From positions 1-64,000 of the forward strand of contig ASZZ01000002.1 of the NCBI GenBank assembly GCA_000430305.1: a DNA stretch of 64,000 nt. The letters run 5' to 3'. Made by a program: the position numbers and the translations under genes. This document shows positions 55,331 to 64,000 of the stretch, in pieces. The DNA comes from Streptococcus mitis 17/34. GTDB taxonomy: Bacteria; Bacillota; Bacilli; Lactobacillales; Streptococcaceae. The notes beneath the pieces are model-generated. The model saw only the letters and a program-made list of their open reading frames with translations. It had not been told where the DNA came from and ran no database searches. Within the stretch, counting starts at the first letter, position 1. Each line of letters begins with the position of its first letter.

Positions 55331-56671
55331 TTACATAAATTGGGCGATAAAGACCACAATGATGATGATTGGAATGATGAAACGAAGAAGGAAGAGCCAG
55401 ACTTGGAAAAGTCCCTGTTTCCATGCTGTTTCATCAAGATGAAGTTCCTCCATAGCAAGAGCCTTTTTGAAGATGTAGCCTGTAAAAAGTGAAAGGCAGA
55501 GGGCTCCAAATGGCATGAGAAGATTGGAAACCAAGAAGTCCATAGCGTCAAAGAAAGTCTTCCCAAAAATGTGAACATCCGCCATGACACCGTAAGACAA
55601 GGCTGAAGGAATTCCAAAGACAAAGGTCAAGATTCCTAAAATGGTGCTCCACTTGGCACGCTTGCTGTTGTCCTGATTGGTGATATTACCCACATTGATT
55701 TCCAGCATTACGACAGAAGAAGTGACCGTCGCAAAGAGGAAGAGCAAGAGGAAGAGAATGTAGAAAATGGTTCCAAAAGGCATCTTATCAAAGAGTTGAG
55801 GCAAGACGATAAAGAGCAAGCTCGGCCCCCCTTCAGACTGGATATTGAAGGCTGACATGGCTGGGAAGATGGCTAGACCTGCCATGATAGATACCGAGAT
55901 GTTCATGGCTACGATGGAGATTCCTGATTGGACCAGATTGGTTTTCTTGTCCAAGTAGGACGCATAGGTCAGCATGGCGGTAACTCCTAGTGAGAGGGCA
56001 AAGAAAGATTGTCCCAGAGCATAGAGGAGACCAGCACTGGTCAGCTTAGAGAAATCTGGTTTGAGGAAGTAAAGAACCCCTTCCATGGCATTTGGCAAAC
56101 TGAGAGAACGACCAATGATGACAACAAAGATGATAAAGAGCAGGGGCATCATGACCTTCGAAGCTCTTTCAATCCCTTTCTGAACACCACGTGATACAAT
56201 AAAGATATTCAATAAGATAAAGGCGGCTTGAGCTCCAAGGGCAATGGCTGGATTTGAAATGATTGAAGTAAATAACTGAGCATAATCACCCGTTCCACCA
56301 ATTTGGAACAATTTCCCAAACTCAATACCCAGATAAACCAGAATCCATCCTCCGATAACACTGTAGAAAGATAAGAGGATAAAGAGGGCAAAGGCACCAA
56401 TCCAACCGATAAAGTTGTACTTACTATTTTTGCCTAGCTTTCCAAAGGTTTTAATCCCAGAAACGCCAGCACTACGGCCTAGGGCAAATTCAGCTAGCAA
56501 AAGGGGAAAACCGATTAAAATAGTGGAAATGAGAAAGACTAATAAAAAGCCTCCTCCACCGTTGGCAGCAGTCATGTAGGGGAATTTCCAAACGGCACCA
56601 AGTCCGATGGCTGAACCAGCAGATGCTAGGATAAAGCCTAGTTTAGAACCCCATTGCGATTTTTCAGACAT
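55331..56671 (-). CDS. Sodium-dependent transporter (NSS/SNF family)
   Basis: A 446-residue membrane protein with about 11 or 12 membrane segments. The N-terminus GSKLGFILASAGSAIGLGAV and WKFPYMTAANGGGGFLLVFL carries the Na+ and substrate site of NSS transporters. Bacterial members carry amino acids with sodium, but the substrate is not shown. It has an about 100-base structured leader on the minus strand (see 56698-56760). AAGGAGTTT-like spacing precedes the start. Confidence 0.9.
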   Translation of the reverse strand: MSEKSQWGSKLGFILASAGSAIGLGAVWKFPYMTAANGGGGFLLVFLISTILIGFPLLLAEFALGRSAGVSGIKTFGKLGKNSKYNFIGWIGAFALFILLSFYSVIGGWILVYLGIEFGKLFQIGGTGDYAQLFTSIISNPAIALGAQAAFILLNIFIVSRGVQKGIERASKVMMPLLFIIFVVIIGRSLSLPNAMEGVLYFLKPDFSKLTSAGLLYALGQSFFALSLGVTAMLTYASYLDKKTNLVQSGISIVAMNISVSIMAGLAIFPAMSAFNIQSEGGPSLLFIVLPQLFDKMPFGTIFYILFLLLFLFATVTSSVVMLEINVGNITNQDNSKRAKWSTILGILTFVFGIPSALSYGVMADVHIFGKTFFDAMDFLVSNLLMPFGALCLSLFTGYIFKKALAMEELHLDETAWKQGLFQVWLFLLRFIIPIIIIVVFIAQFM

Positions 56672-56697
56672 AGTTAAACTCCTAAAATTAGTATTAC

Positions 56698-56760
56698 AAA
56701 AGAAAAAGCTACTGCCCTTGGCAAATAGCCTTATCAGTACTCAAGATGAGCTTTTCTTTT
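56698..56760 (-). ncRNA. Structured leader of the NSS transporter gene
   Basis: In the minus-strand transcript, AAAAGAAAAGCT (56760-56749) pairs with AGCTTTTTCTTTT (56710-56698). Between them lie CTCATCTTGAG and GGCTATTTGCC, both able to form small hairpins. A predicted promoter TTGACA-17-TAGGAT lies upstream (about 56806-56778). This could be an attenuator or an unclassified riboswitch; no known class is recognised. Confidence 0.4.
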
Positions 56761-56867
56761 GATTGATAGACTTGACTATCCTATCATGTTTTCTAAGGTC
56801 TGTCAAGAAAACCATTTTCAAGTTTTCACACCTTTCTCAAAAAGTTTAAAAAATCTCACAAAAACGC

Positions 56868-56898
56868 TTGACTCTGACCTAAGGGGAGGGGGTATACT
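56868..56898 (+). promoter_or_regulatory. MerR-type promoter with 19-bp spacer
   Basis: TTGACT (56868-56873), exactly 19 bases, TATACT (56893-56898). The long spacer is the hallmark of MerR-activated promoters. It directly precedes the MerR gene, suggesting autoregulation. Confidence 0.7.
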
Positions 56899-56918
56899 AT
56901 CAATGTAAGGAGGAAATT

Positions 56919-57659
56919 ATGTACCATATAAAAGAAGCTGCGCAGCTTTCAGGTGTTTCTGTCAAGACCCTGCACCACTATGATAAGATAGGACTCTTGG
57001 TCCCATTAAAGTCTGAAAACGGCTATCGAACCTACAGTCAGGAGGATTTGGAGCGACTTCAGGTCATTCTTTATTACAAATATCTAGGTTTTTCTTTAGA
57101 AAAAATAGCAGAGCTATTAAAAGAAGAAAGGACAAATTTATTGCCCCATTTGACTAGGCAGTTGGACTATTTGACTCGAGAAAGGCAACATCTGGATAGC
57201 TTGATTTCCACCTTGCAAAAAACCATTCAAGAACAAAAAGGAGAAAGAGAAATGAGCATTCAAGAGAAATTTGCTGGTTTTAACTACCAAGACCATCAAA
57301 AATACCACCAAGAGGCGGTAGAAAAGTATGGACAAGAAGTCATGGACCAAGCGCTCGAGCGCCAAAAAGGTCACGAAGACGAGGCTACAGCTGCCTTTAA
57401 CCAAGTCTTTCAAGCCTTGGCAGAAAATCTTCAAGCTGGTCTGCCTGTAACAGCAGCCGAAAATCAAGAAGAAGCAGCCAAACTATTGCAAGCCATTCGT
57501 ACTTATGGATTTGATTGTACTATTGAAGTATTCGGTCATATTGGTAAAGGCTACGTCTATAACCCAGAATTTAAGGAAAACATTGACAAATTTGGACCTG
57601 GAACAGCCCAGTACACTTCAGATGTCATTGCCCACTATGTCCAAACTCAGACAAAATAA
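56919..57659 (+). CDS. MerR-family regulator with TipAS domain
   Basis: A 246-residue regulator. Residues 1-70 are the MerR DNA-binding domain (YHIKEAAQLSGVSVKTLHHY, DKIGLLVP), then a coiled coil (about 80-110), then a TipAS-type helical effector domain (about 115-246, FGHIGKGYVYNPEFKENIDK). TipA-type proteins sense thiopeptides or other multidrug ligands; the ligand here is unknown. AAGGAGG precedes the start. The 19-bp-spacer promoter directly upstream supports autogenous control. Confidence 0.9.
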   Translation: MYHIKEAAQLSGVSVKTLHHYDKIGLLVPLKSENGYRTYSQEDLERLQVILYYKYLGFSLEKIAELLKEERTNLLPHLTRQLDYLTRERQHLDSLISTLQKTIQEQKGEREMSIQEKFAGFNYQDHQKYHQEAVEKYGQEVMDQALERQKGHEDEATAAFNQVFQALAENLQAGLPVTAAENQEEAAKLLQAIRTYGFDCTIEVFGHIGKGYVYNPEFKENIDKFGPGTAQYTSDVIAHYVQTQTK

Positions 57660-57690
57660 AATCGGAGGAGTGATCTTCCGATTTTTGCTA
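57656..57690. terminator. Terminator between MerR gene and DUF1697 gene
   Basis: AAAATCGGAGGA pairs with TCTTCCGATTTT around GTGA, flanked by A and T runs. Confidence 0.8.
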
Positions 57691-57700
57691 AATTCAAGCA

Positions 57701-58222
57701 CTACTTGCTTAATAATTTTTCTACTACATTTAGTTTTCGCATGGTCAAATCTACATTAAAAAGCTTTTCAAGATAGTTAGTATTGAGCTTTTTTTGTTTT
57801 GCAGTTCTAGGGAGATAGAGGTAGAGACAGTGGTTACCGACACAAATTTCTTCTTCGCCGTAATCAATTTTTAATTTTTCTAAAGGAAGACTTTGAATAG
57901 ATTCTTGATAAAAAATCACGTGTATACGGTCATAAAGATAGTGTTCTCCAAAAGGGTTTTCTTGGACAATGTTTTTAAAAATATCCTTATTCTTAATGAT
58001 TATTTTGAGATCGGCTCCAATCTTTTCCTTTATTAGAGTATGAACACGTTCTCGTATTGTTTCTAAATCTAAGTCACTTTCAAGAATGATATTCCCACTT
58101 TGAATATAGGTTCGAACTTGTTGAAAACCAGCTTCTGTTAAGATATCTACTAGATAAGACATTTTAGGGATAGCATTTTTTCCATTAGGAGTAACTCCCC
58201 TTAACAAGATAATATGTTCCAA
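57701..58222 (-). CDS. DUF1697 family protein
   Basis: A 173-residue protein with the DUF1697 pattern: ILLRGVTPNGKNAIPKMSYL (usually RGVNVGGKN), ILTEAGFQQVRTYIQSGNII, then a C-terminal NYLEKLF-NVDLTMRKLN segment typical of the family (TTRNWNT-like). Function unknown. It lies close to the flavoprotein gene on the minus strand and may be co-transcribed. Confidence 0.85.
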   Translation of the reverse strand: MEHIILLRGVTPNGKNAIPKMSYLVDILTEAGFQQVRTYIQSGNIILESDLDLETIRERVHTLIKEKIGADLKIIIKNKDIFKNIVQENPFGEHYLYDRIHVIFYQESIQSLPLEKLKIDYGEEEICVGNHCLYLYLPRTAKQKKLNTNYLEKLFNVDLTMRKLNVVEKLLSK

Positions 58223-58270
58223 AGGACTTCCTTTCTTTTGGGGTGGATTGTTCCATTGAGTAATGTATAT

Positions 58271-59479
<1,209 letters not shown>

Positions 59480-59501
59480 TCACCTCTCGTCAAGAATGCA
59501 A

Positions 59502-60347
59502 TTAATCAATTTCATATCCCATCAGCAAACCACCATCTTCTGCATAAAAACTGCAGAGACCAGATGTTGGGATAATTTTAATATCTGCTTGTGGGAAGGT
59601 TTCGCGGATTCGCTCTGAGAGCTGTTGACAACATTTCTCGTTATTGCGTTGAGCCATGACAATACGGCCACCAGCATATCCAGCTTTTATCAACTCTTCA
59701 TAGACTGTTTGAACTGATTTCTTTGCTCCTCGTGCTTTTTGTAGCAATTCAAGGGTTCCAGTTTCACTAGCTTCCCCGACCATACGGATATTTAGAAGGC
59801 CAACGACTGTACCGATAAGCTTGCTCAAACGGCCGTTCTTCACCAAGTTATCGACTTTGGCTAGGACAAAAAGTAACTTGGTTTTTTCTTGATAGATAGT
59901 GATAGCTTCAACTACTTCTTCAAAAGATAAGCCCTGGTCAATCAAGTCATTCAATTTTTCTACGAGCAAGTCAACTTCCCCACCAGCAGACAAACTATCA
60001 ATTACATGAATTTTAGTATCAGGATGTTCTTCCAGATAAATATTCTTAGCTAGTTGAGCACTATTGTGGCTGCCAGAAAGAGTACCCGTGATGGTTACTA
60101 GGAAAATGTTTTTGGCACCTTCAAATGCTCGCAAATAATCATCTGGGCTTGGACAAGCTGATTTTGAAGCTTCTGCAGTTGCATACATAGTTTCCATCAT
60201 TTGGTCAATGTCAAGACTGGCATCATCAACAAAGACCTGATCAGCTACTTGAATGGTTAAGGGGACACTTACAAAGGTTGTGTCAATAGCTGGTGTTGCC
60301 AGCTGACGATAATCACAACCAGAGTCAGCAATAATCTTCCAAGTCAT
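59502..60347 (-). CDS. fakB1: DegV-family fatty-acid-binding protein (FakB1-like)
   Basis: A 281-residue DegV-fold protein: MTWKIIADSGCDYRQLATPA, ITGTLSGSHNSAQLAKNIYL (lipid carboxylate-binding Ser/Thr) and IHVIDSLSAGGEV. FakB proteins bring fatty acids to the kinase FakA for phosphorylation and phospholipid synthesis. This position corresponds to what I recall as pneumococcal FakB1. The start at 60347 was chosen because TGGAGA lies upstream; the longer start at 60359 lacks this. Divergent from the TetR gene. Confidence 0.85.
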   Translation of the reverse strand: MTWKIIADSGCDYRQLATPAIDTTFVSVPLTIQVADQVFVDDASLDIDQMMETMYATAEASKSACPSPDDYLRAFEGAKNIFLVTITGTLSGSHNSAQLAKNIYLEEHPDTKIHVIDSLSAGGEVDLLVEKLNDLIDQGLSFEEVVEAITIYQEKTKLLFVLAKVDNLVKNGRLSKLIGTVVGLLNIRMVGEASETGTLELLQKARGAKKSVQTVYEELIKAGYAGGRIVMAQRNNEKCCQQLSERIRETFPQADIKIIPTSGLCSFYAEDGGLLMGYEID

Positions 60348-60470
60348 AGAATTCTCCATCTTTGTCAGTTATAAATTGACAAAGGTTCTGTCTTTTTTTA
60401 CAATTATATCATGAAAACCCTTGAAACAAAAGCTTCATCCGTCTGTTGTGACAAGTAGAAAGAAAATGTT

Positions 60471-61028
60471 ATGTCTGAACGTAGAATCTCTGAAAAGTCT
60501 CTTGAAAATCTCAGAAAATCAAACCAAGAATCCAATCTATTAACCAGAGAAGCCATTGAAACAGCCCTCTTGCAACTCTTGGAAAAAAAGGACTTGACCA
60601 AGATTAGTATTTCTGAATTGGTCAAACGTGCAGGCGTTTCTCGTGCAGCCTTTTATCGTAATTATGATTCCAAAGAGGAAATTTTAGAGAGCGTCTTTAA
60701 ACGAACTGTCCACAATATCATGGAACAGCTGCATCATTACGATCTAAAGACAGATCTTTATCTGGTCTGGGTTCACCTTTTCCGGGAGGCCAGAAAGGAA
60801 GCCAGAGTGATTCAATTGGCCTTGGATTACCATCTGGAAAAAATCTTTGTCCAAGCCATGCAGGAATTTCTAGAAAAATACCATGGAAAATCAAAAGGTG
60901 TCAGTTCTTATCTTCATTCCTTCTGGAGTTCAGCCATTGTATCTGTCCTACTAAAATGGATTAAGGATGGCATGAAGGTACCAGCTGAAAAGATTGCAGA
61001 CTTAGGTTTACCATTTTTTAAAAAATAG
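60471..61028 (+). CDS. TetR/AcrR-family regulator
   Basis: A 185-residue regulator with an N-terminal TetR helix-turn-helix (LTKISISELVKRAGVSRAAF, YRNYDSKEEIL) preceded by a short charged extension, and a helical ligand domain that ends in a basic tail. Effector and targets unknown. It is divergent from the DegV gene, a possible target, and 18 bases upstream of comEB. Confidence 0.87.
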   Translation: MSERRISEKSLENLRKSNQESNLLTREAIETALLQLLEKKDLTKISISELVKRAGVSRAAFYRNYDSKEEILESVFKRTVHNIMEQLHHYDLKTDLYLVWVHLFREARKEARVIQLALDYHLEKIFVQAMQEFLEKYHGKSKGVSSYLHSFWSSAIVSVLLKWIKDGMKVPAEKIADLGLPFFKK

Positions 61029-61046
61029 AGAAAAAGGAGAAGAGAT

Positions 61047-61514
61047 ATGACTGAAAAAAGACTAGCTTGGGATGAGTATTTTGCAGCCCAAGCTCTACTG
61101 ATTGCCAATCGTTCCACTTGTAAACGTGCCAAAGTGGGCGCAATTCTGGTAAAGGATAATAAGGTGATTTCCACTGGTTACAATGGTTCGGTGTCAGGGA
61201 CTGAGCATTGTATTGACCACGAATGTCTGGTTATCGAAGGTCACTGTGTTCGCACCCTTCACGCTGAGGTTAATGCCATTCTCCAAGGTGCAGAACGTGG
61301 TGTTCCTAAAGGTTTTACGGCCTATGTGACGCATTTTCCTTGTCTGAACTGTACTAAACAATTGCTCCAGGTCGGTTGCAAGCGCGTGGTTTATATCAAC
61401 CAGTACCGAATGGATGACTATGCCCAATACCTTTATCAAGAAAAAGGGACAGAATTGACCCATCTACCACTTGAGATAGTACAGGAAGCTCTTAAAGAGG
61501 CAGATTTAATGTAA
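61047..61514 (+). CDS. comEB: dCMP deaminase
   Basis: A 155-residue zinc enzyme that turns dCMP into dUMP. HAEVNAILQGAERG is the His-Ala-Glu motif and PCLNCTKQLLQVGC the Cys pair of the zinc site. In Bacillus the gene lies in a competence locus, hence comEB, but here it feeds the thyA substrate supply. AAAGGAGAAG precedes the start. Confidence 0.93.
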   Translation: MTEKRLAWDEYFAAQALLIANRSTCKRAKVGAILVKDNKVISTGYNGSVSGTEHCIDHECLVIEGHCVRTLHAEVNAILQGAERGVPKGFTAYVTHFPCLNCTKQLLQVGCKRVVYINQYRMDDYAQYLYQEKGTELTHLPLEIVQEALKEADLM

Positions 61515-61529
61515 AAATTATCAAAAATA

Positions 61530-61560
61530 AATGGTTTAGAAAGATTTTTAAACCGTTTTT
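61530..61560 (+). terminator. Terminator after comEB
   Basis: AATGGTTTA pairs with TAAACCGTT (one G-U pair), followed by TTTT; it abuts the upp promoter. Confidence 0.65.
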
Positions 61561-61568
61561 GGTATAAT
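61560..61568 (+). promoter_or_regulatory. Extended -10 promoter of upp
   Basis: TGGTATAAT at 61560-61568, 33 bases before the start codon. Confidence 0.65.
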
Positions 61569-61601
61569 AAGAAGAATAAATTGAAAGAAGGAATTCCAAA
61601 A

Positions 61602-62231
61602 ATGGGAAAAATTGAAGTTATTAATCATCCATTGATTCAACACAAATTGTCAATCTTGCGTCGTACAGATACTTCTACAAAAGCTTTCCGTGAGCTAGTA
61701 GATGAGATTGCAATGTTGATGGGGTATGAAGTACTTCGTGATCTTCCACTAGAAGATGTGGAAATCGAAACACCAATCACAAAAACAGTTCAAAAACAAT
61801 TGGCAGGTAAGAAATTGGCTATCGTTCCAATCTTGCGCGCAGGTATCGGGATGGTTGATGGACTTTTGAGTTTGGTTCCAGCTGCTAAAGTTGGTCACAT
61901 CGGTATGTACCGTGATGAAGAAACACTTCAACCAGTTGAATACTTGGTGAAATTGCCTGAGGACATTGATCAACGTCAAATTTTTGTAGTAGACCCAATG
62001 TTGGCAACAGGTGGCTCAGCAATCTTGGCTGTTGATTCTCTTAAAAAACGTGGCGCATCAAATATCAAATTTGTCTGCCTTGTATCTGCTCCAGAAGGTG
62101 TAAAAGCCCTTCAAGAAGCTCATCCAGATGTAGAAATCTTTACTGCAGCCTTGGATGAACGCTTGAACGAACACGGTTATATCGTTCCAGGTCTTGGAGA
62201 TGCTGGAGACCGCTTGTTCGGTACAAAATAA
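61602..62231 (+). CDS. upp: Uracil phosphoribosyltransferase
   Basis: A 209-residue salvage enzyme that makes UMP from uracil and PRPP. The PRPP-binding motif [17 protein letters not shown] and the C-terminal uracil loop [17 protein letters not shown] are present. ATG 61602 ([16 protein letters not shown]) was chosen because GAAGGAAT lies about 10 bases upstream and the length is normal. Confidence 0.95.
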   Translation: MGKIEVINHPLIQHKLSILRRTDTSTKAFRELVDEIAMLMGYEVLRDLPLEDVEIETPITKTVQKQLAGKKLAIVPILRAGIGMVDGLLSLVPAAKVGHIGMYRDEETLQPVEYLVKLPEDIDQRQIFVVDPMLATGGSAILAVDSLKKRGASNIKFVCLVSAPEGVKALQEAHPDVEIFTAALDERLNEHGYIVPGLGDAGDRLFGTK

Positions 62232-62267
62232 GATTGACTTGGAAAAGGATTTCCAGTCGTGAAAGGA

Positions 62268-62321
62268 GGTTGAATTTTTGTTTCTGTCTAATGAAAACAG
62301 AGCAAAAATTTGACCTTTTTT
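62268..62321 (+). terminator. Terminator after upp
   Basis: GGT, ATTTTTG and TCTGT pair with ACAGA, CAAAAAT and ACC, followed by TTTTTT. The 3' arm overlaps the CtsR site of clpP. Confidence 0.7.
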
Positions 62322-62338
62322 GACTAAGATATTATAAT
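62309..62338 (+). promoter_or_regulatory. clpP promoter with CtsR box
   Basis: TTTGACCTTTTTTGACT (62309-62325) is the direct heptad repeat bound by CtsR. TTGACC (62310-62315) as -35, 17 bases, TATAAT (62333-62338) as -10 form the promoter, so CtsR would cover the -35. Confidence 0.85.
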
Positions 62339-62392
62339 AGTCTTATCTTCAGTCATTTGACCAACAAAATTAAAACTCAAAAGGAGAAATAA

Positions 62393-62983
62393 ATGATTCC
62401 TGTAGTTATTGAACAAACAAGCCGTGGAGAACGTTCCTACGATATTTACTCACGTCTTCTCAAAGACCGCATCATTATGCTGACAGGCCCAGTTGAAGAC
62501 AACATGGCCAACTCAGTTATTGCCCAATTACTTTTCTTAGATGCCCAAGATAGTACAAAGGATATTTACCTTTATGTCAATACACCTGGTGGTTCTGTTT
62601 CAGCTGGTTTGGCAATCGTTGATACCATGAACTTTATCAAGGCAGATGTCCAAACCATCGTTATGGGAATGGCTGCATCTATGGGTACAGTCATCGCATC
62701 AAGTGGAGCAAAAGGCAAACGTTTCATGCTTCCAAATGCAGAGTATATGATCCACCAACCAATGGGTGGTACAGGTGGTGGTACTCAACAAACCGATATG
62801 GCGATCGCTGCAGAACACTTGCTTAAAACTCGTAACACCTTGGAAAAAATCTTGGCTGAAAATTCAGGTCAGTCAATTGAAAAAGTTCATGCAGATGCAG
62901 AACGCGATAACTGGATGAGCGCCCAAGAAACACTTGAATATGGCTTTATTGATGAAATCATGGCCAACAATTCATTGAACTAA
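62393..62983 (+). CDS. clpP: ATP-dependent Clp protease proteolytic subunit
   Basis: A 196-residue serine protease that forms a 14-mer with Clp ATPases. The catalytic Ser is in [20 protein letters not shown], the His in [10 protein letters not shown], and the Asp in [32 protein letters not shown] precedes the start. A CtsR box in its promoter matches the known heat-stress control. Confidence 0.95.
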   Translation: MIPVVIEQTSRGERSYDIYSRLLKDRIIMLTGPVEDNMANSVIAQLLFLDAQDSTKDIYLYVNTPGGSVSAGLAIVDTMNFIKADVQTIVMGMAASMGTVIASSGAKGKRFMLPNAEYMIHQPMGGTGGGTQQTDMAIAAEHLLKTRNTLEKILAENSGQSIEKVHADAERDNWMSAQETLEYGFIDEIMANNSLN

Positions 62984-62994
62984 TGATGAAAGAA

Positions 62995-63022
62995 GGCAAA
63001 CTCGACTGGGTTTGCTTTTTTT
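62995..63022 (+). terminator. Terminator after clpP
   Basis: GCAAAC pairs with GTTTGC around an 8-9 base loop, followed by TTTTTTT. Confidence 0.8.
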
Positions 63023-63030
63023 GGTATAAT
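63022..63030 (+). promoter_or_regulatory. Extended -10 promoter of ylbG
   Basis: TGGTATAAT at 63022-63030. Confidence 0.6.
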
Positions 63031-63061
63031 AGGGAGAGATTTCTTAGAAAGAGGATTTATT

Positions 63062-63328
63062 ATGTTTGAAAAAGTCAATCGATCTGGCTTGATTATCTAT
63101 CTTTACTATAATCGTGATGCCAAAAAATTGCAGGATTATGGAGATATTACCTATCATTCCAAGAAACATCGTTACTTACAACTCTATGTTCCAACAGAGA
63201 ATCTAGAGGGTGTAGTTGAGAGATTAGGTAAGGAAAGATTTATCAAAAAAGTTAGAGCTTGTCATATTCAAGATCTGGAAACACCCTTTGTGGGCAATCT
63301 TTATCGAGAGGAAAACGTTATCATCTAA
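63062..63328 (+). CDS. ylbG: YlbG family protein (DUF2129)
   Basis: An 88-residue protein with the YlbG pattern: [38 protein letters not shown] and [20 protein letters not shown]-like end. Cytoplasmic, of unknown function, common in Firmicutes. AGAGGAT lies upstream of the ATG. It has its own -10. Confidence 0.85.
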   Translation: MFEKVNRSGLIIYLYYNRDAKKLQDYGDITYHSKKHRYLQLYVPTENLEGVVERLGKERFIKKVRACHIQDLETPFVGNLYREENVII

Positions 63329-63345
63329 AAAGTTTAAGAAAAGTG

Positions 63346-63374
63346 TTGACAATTTTCTGATAATTCGGTATATT
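63346..63374 (+). promoter_or_regulatory. livJ promoter
   Basis: TTGACA (63346-63351), 17 bases, TATATT (63369-63374). Confidence 0.8.
63351..63365 (+). promoter_or_regulatory. CodY-like box in the livJ promoter
   Basis: AATTTTCTGATAATT has one mismatch to the CodY consensus AATTTTCWGAAAATT and lies in the promoter spacer, where CodY would repress. Confidence 0.7.
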
Positions 63375-63415
63375 CTTAACATGCTATTTATTTAAGAAAT
63401 AAGGAGACAAAAAAG

Positions 63416-64000
63416 ATGAAGAAAAAATTTGCCCTATCGTTTGTGGCTCTTGCAAGTGTAGCACTTCTTGCAGCCTGTGGAGAAGTGAAGTCTGGAGCGT
63501 CAAACGCTGCTGGTAACTCAGTAGATGAAAAGACAATCAAAATCGGATTTAACTTTGAAGAAACTGGTGCCGTAGCAGCCTACGGAACATCTGAACAAAA
63601 AGGTGCCCAACTTGCTGTTGATGAAATCAATGCAGCAGGTGGTATCGATGGAAAACAAATCGAAGTAGTCGATAAAGATAACAAGTCTGAAACAGCTGAG
63701 GCGGCTTCAGTAACAACTAACCTTGTAACTCAATCTAAAGTATCAGCAATCGTAGGACCTGCGACATCTGGTGCAACTGCAGCTGCGGTAGCGAACGCTA
63801 CAAAAGCAGGTGTTCCATTGATTTCGCCAAGTGCGACTCAAGATGGATTGACTAAAGGTCAAGATTACCTCTTTATCGGAACTTTCCAAGATAGCTTCCA
63901 AGGAAAAATTATCTCAAACTATGTTTCTGATAAATTGCAAGCTAAGAAAGTTGTTCTTTACACTGACAATGCCAGCGACTATGCTAAAGGTATTGCCAAA
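63416..64000 (+). CDS. livJ: Branched-chain amino-acid ABC transporter binding protein, 3' end outside window
   Basis: The first 195 residues of a lipoprotein: MKKKFALSFVALASVALLAA with lipobox LAAC (Cys 21), then a type I periplasmic-binding fold (IKIGFNFEETGAVAAYGTSE, QKGAQLAVDEINAAGGIDGK, AIVGPATSGATAAAVANATK). It binds Leu, Ile or Val for the LIV uptake system. AAGGAGA precedes the start. The CodY-like box in its promoter fits repression when branched-chain amino acids are plentiful. The frame runs off the right edge. Confidence 0.92.
   Translation, partial: MKKKFALSFVALASVALLAACGEVKSGASNAAGNSVDEKTIKIGFNFEETGAVAAYGTSEQKGAQLAVDEINAAGGIDGKQIEVVDKDNKSETAEAASVTTNLVTQSKVSAIVGPATSGATAAAVANATKAGVPLISPSATQDGLTKGQDYLFIGTFQDSFQGKIISNYVSDKLQAKKVVLYTDNASDYAKGIAK

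Overview
The window is a 64 kb piece of a low-GC Gram-positive chromosome that is very probably Streptococcus pneumoniae, or a very close mitis-group relative. The basis is a ZmpB-type M26 protease, several choline-binding surface proteins, pyruvate oxidase SpxB, lactate oxidase, the CopY-CupA-CopA copper operon, two BOX-type repeats, and a familiar gene order (zmpB-pabB ... clpP-livJ). This assignment rests on recalled families and gene order, not on a database search.

Layout. 1-7.6 kb: 3' part of zmpB, the fused folate gene pabB/pabC, a hydrolase remnant and a frameshifted Excalibur/choline-binding protein (CbpL-like). 7.7-14.4 kb: glk, thyA, a DUF3042 gene, then the miaA-hflX-(unknown)-rnz-SDR operon. 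14.5-24.5 kb: an AT-rich accessory locus with a divergent Rgg-type regulator, a 1,194-residue choline-binding protein with a SEC10/PgrA-like core, a second choline-binding protein, small membrane proteins, a lipoprotein, a replication-initiator remnant and an anchored secreted protein. 24.5-34.6 kb: LysR regulator, yqgQ, rhodanese, rsuA, typA/bipA, murD-murG-divIB, then pyrFE behind a PyrR attenuator. 34.7-39.1 kb: a BOX element, a polar amino-acid ABC transporter and lctO. 39.2-48.6 kb: a thiamine salvage and uptake cluster with three TPP riboswitches. 48.7-51.8 kb: copY-cupA-copA. 52.0-64.0 kb: spxB, a VOC protein, manA, an NSS transporter, a MerR/TipA regulator, a DUF1697 protein, a flavoprotein, a DegV/FakB protein, a TetR regulator, comEB, upp, clpP, ylbG and the 5' part of livJ.

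How parts fit together. SpxB needs thiamine diphosphate, and two complete thiM-thiE sets plus an ECF transporter lie just upstream of it. SpxB and LctO both make hydrogen peroxide. Recognisable control sites include TPP riboswitches, a PyrR attenuator, cop boxes, cre-like sites, a CtsR box at clpP and a CodY-like box at livJ.

Data caution. Twelve genes or gene pairs are disrupted at thirteen or fewer places, every one explained by a single missing base, mostly in a short homopolymer. One is the essential gene murG. This looks like sequencing or assembly deletion error rather than real gene decay, and an apparent fused ABC permease is explained the same way. Restoring one base per site (two in hflX) brings back full-length proteins.

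The most interesting region is the 14.5-24.5 kb locus. Two copies of a 10-bp palindrome lie 60 bp apart between the Rgg-type regulator and the large choline-binding protein gene, each about 48 bases upstream of the predicted start of one of the two divergent transcripts.
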